A DNA stretch of 6,676 bases from an uncultured Desulfobacterales bacterium (GTDB lineage Bacteria; Desulfobacterota; Desulfobacteria; Desulfobacterales; JAFDCJ01). The DNA lies in assembly GCA_945787595.1 (NCBI GenBank), contig CALZJV010000344.1, forward strand, positions 1 through 6,676, written 5' to 3'. The translations under genes were made by a program, and so were the position numbers. Positions within the stretch are counted from its first letter, which is position 1; every line of letters begins with the position of its first letter. The notes below the pieces were generated by a model. It saw only the letters and a list, made by a program, of their open reading frames with translations. It ran no database searches and was not told the DNA's origin. This document shows positions 6,338 to 6,676 of this stretch, piece by piece.

Positions 6338-6616
6338 CTAACTTAATTCTTTTCCAGATTGAAAAACTAGTTTAGTTTTAAAAAAAAATAATATTGTGGA
6401 TTGGTAAGTACTATCGATTATACCGGCAGCCATCATAGCTTTTGCTATTTCTTTTTCATCGCATTCCATAGCATCTGCAGCACCAAGTATAGCGCCAGGT
6501 AACCCACCGCATGAACCTGCTGTTGGGGCAGCAACAATAACTCCCATGGCACTTTTAATTTCCATTAAAGCTGAAACAAGGTTATTGACGCCCTGAAGCA
6601 GATTTGATAAAGCCAT
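6338..6616 (-). pseudogene. Fragment of iron-sulfur L-serine dehydratase alpha subunit
   Basis: The 92-codon frame contains the highly conserved core of the [4Fe-4S] L-serine ammonia-lyase (serine to pyruvate plus ammonia): SAMGVIVAAPTAGSCGGLPG (residues 22-41), including the cysteine of the SCG motif, followed by a typical helix up to MMAAGII (61-67). Beyond residue 67 (about position 6416) the family would continue into a glycine/asparagine-rich stretch with cluster cysteines. Here it turns into an unrelated STILFFFKTKLVF tail from a poly-A/T region and stops. Before the ATG the same frame reads into a stop at 6665-6667. The family is about 290 residues or more, so both ends are missing and the piece cannot be functional. 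It overlaps the promoter side of the plus-strand gene starting at 6652. The fragment status is clear; the exact subfamily is less so. Confidence 0.75.
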
Positions 6617-6651
6617 GTGCGAAATTCTGGTAGTAAAAGGAGAAAAAAACC

Positions 6652-6676
6652 ATGTACGATGACCTTAAAGATAAAC
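6652..6676 (+). CDS. Start of a gene cut by the window end, product unknown
   Basis: An ATG at 6652 opens a frame MYDDLKDK that runs off the window. It has a good ribosome site, AGGAG at 6638-6642, nine bases upstream. Eight residues cannot identify a family. An N-terminus of this shape is seen in some short-chain dehydrogenases (MYxDLxxK before a glycine-rich NAD loop), but this is only a guess. Confidence 0.5.

Noticed and set aside
6363..6379. Hairpin AAAACTA-GTT-TAGTTTT as a terminator
   Set aside because: The stem is almost all A/T and only four T residues follow on the plus strand, so it is too weak to call.

Overview
The window looks like a chromosomal piece of an anaerobic, sulfate-reducer-like bacterium, most plausibly Desulfobacterota/Desulfobacterales. 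This is inferred from gene content: siroheme-dependent (Ahb) haem synthesis beside hemB, a small [4Fe-4S]/DUF3786 protein, and an iron-sulfur serine dehydratase relic. No marker gene fixes the taxonomy.

Left half (1-4002, all minus strand): a leftward run of three genes. In transcription order they are a ClpX-like AAA+ ATPase with a long extra C-terminal region (4002-2263), a radical SAM enzyme that I read as AhbC, 12,18-didecarboxysiroheme deacetylase (2257-1052), and HemB, porphobilinogen synthase (747 to beyond position 1). The first two are 5 bases apart and almost certainly co-transcribed. HemB follows after 304 non-coding bases that hold a long imperfect inverted repeat and one copy of a dispersed repeat. 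HemB makes the pyrrole precursor used for all tetrapyrroles, and AhbC works late in the conversion of siroheme to haem. The segment is therefore a haem-synthesis locus headed by an unusual unfoldase-type ATPase.

Middle (4003-4532): a 530-base divergent intergenic region. It has a perfect TATAAT box close to the ATPase start, a 14-15 base motif present twice, and a second copy of the dispersed repeat just before the next gene.

Right half (4533-6676, mainly plus strand): a [4Fe-4S]-motif DUF3786 protein (4533-5339); a free-standing B3/B4 tRNA-editing-like domain protein (5527-6243); a decayed fragment of an iron-sulfur L-serine dehydratase on the minus strand (6338-6616); and the first eight codons of a new plus-strand gene (6652 onward). 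These genes show no evident common pathway.

The best candidate for something undescribed is the coupling of a ClpX-type unfoldase, which keeps its pore loop and ClpP-docking IGF loop but lacks the zinc-binding domain and carries about 190 extra C-terminal residues, to anaerobic haem synthesis genes.
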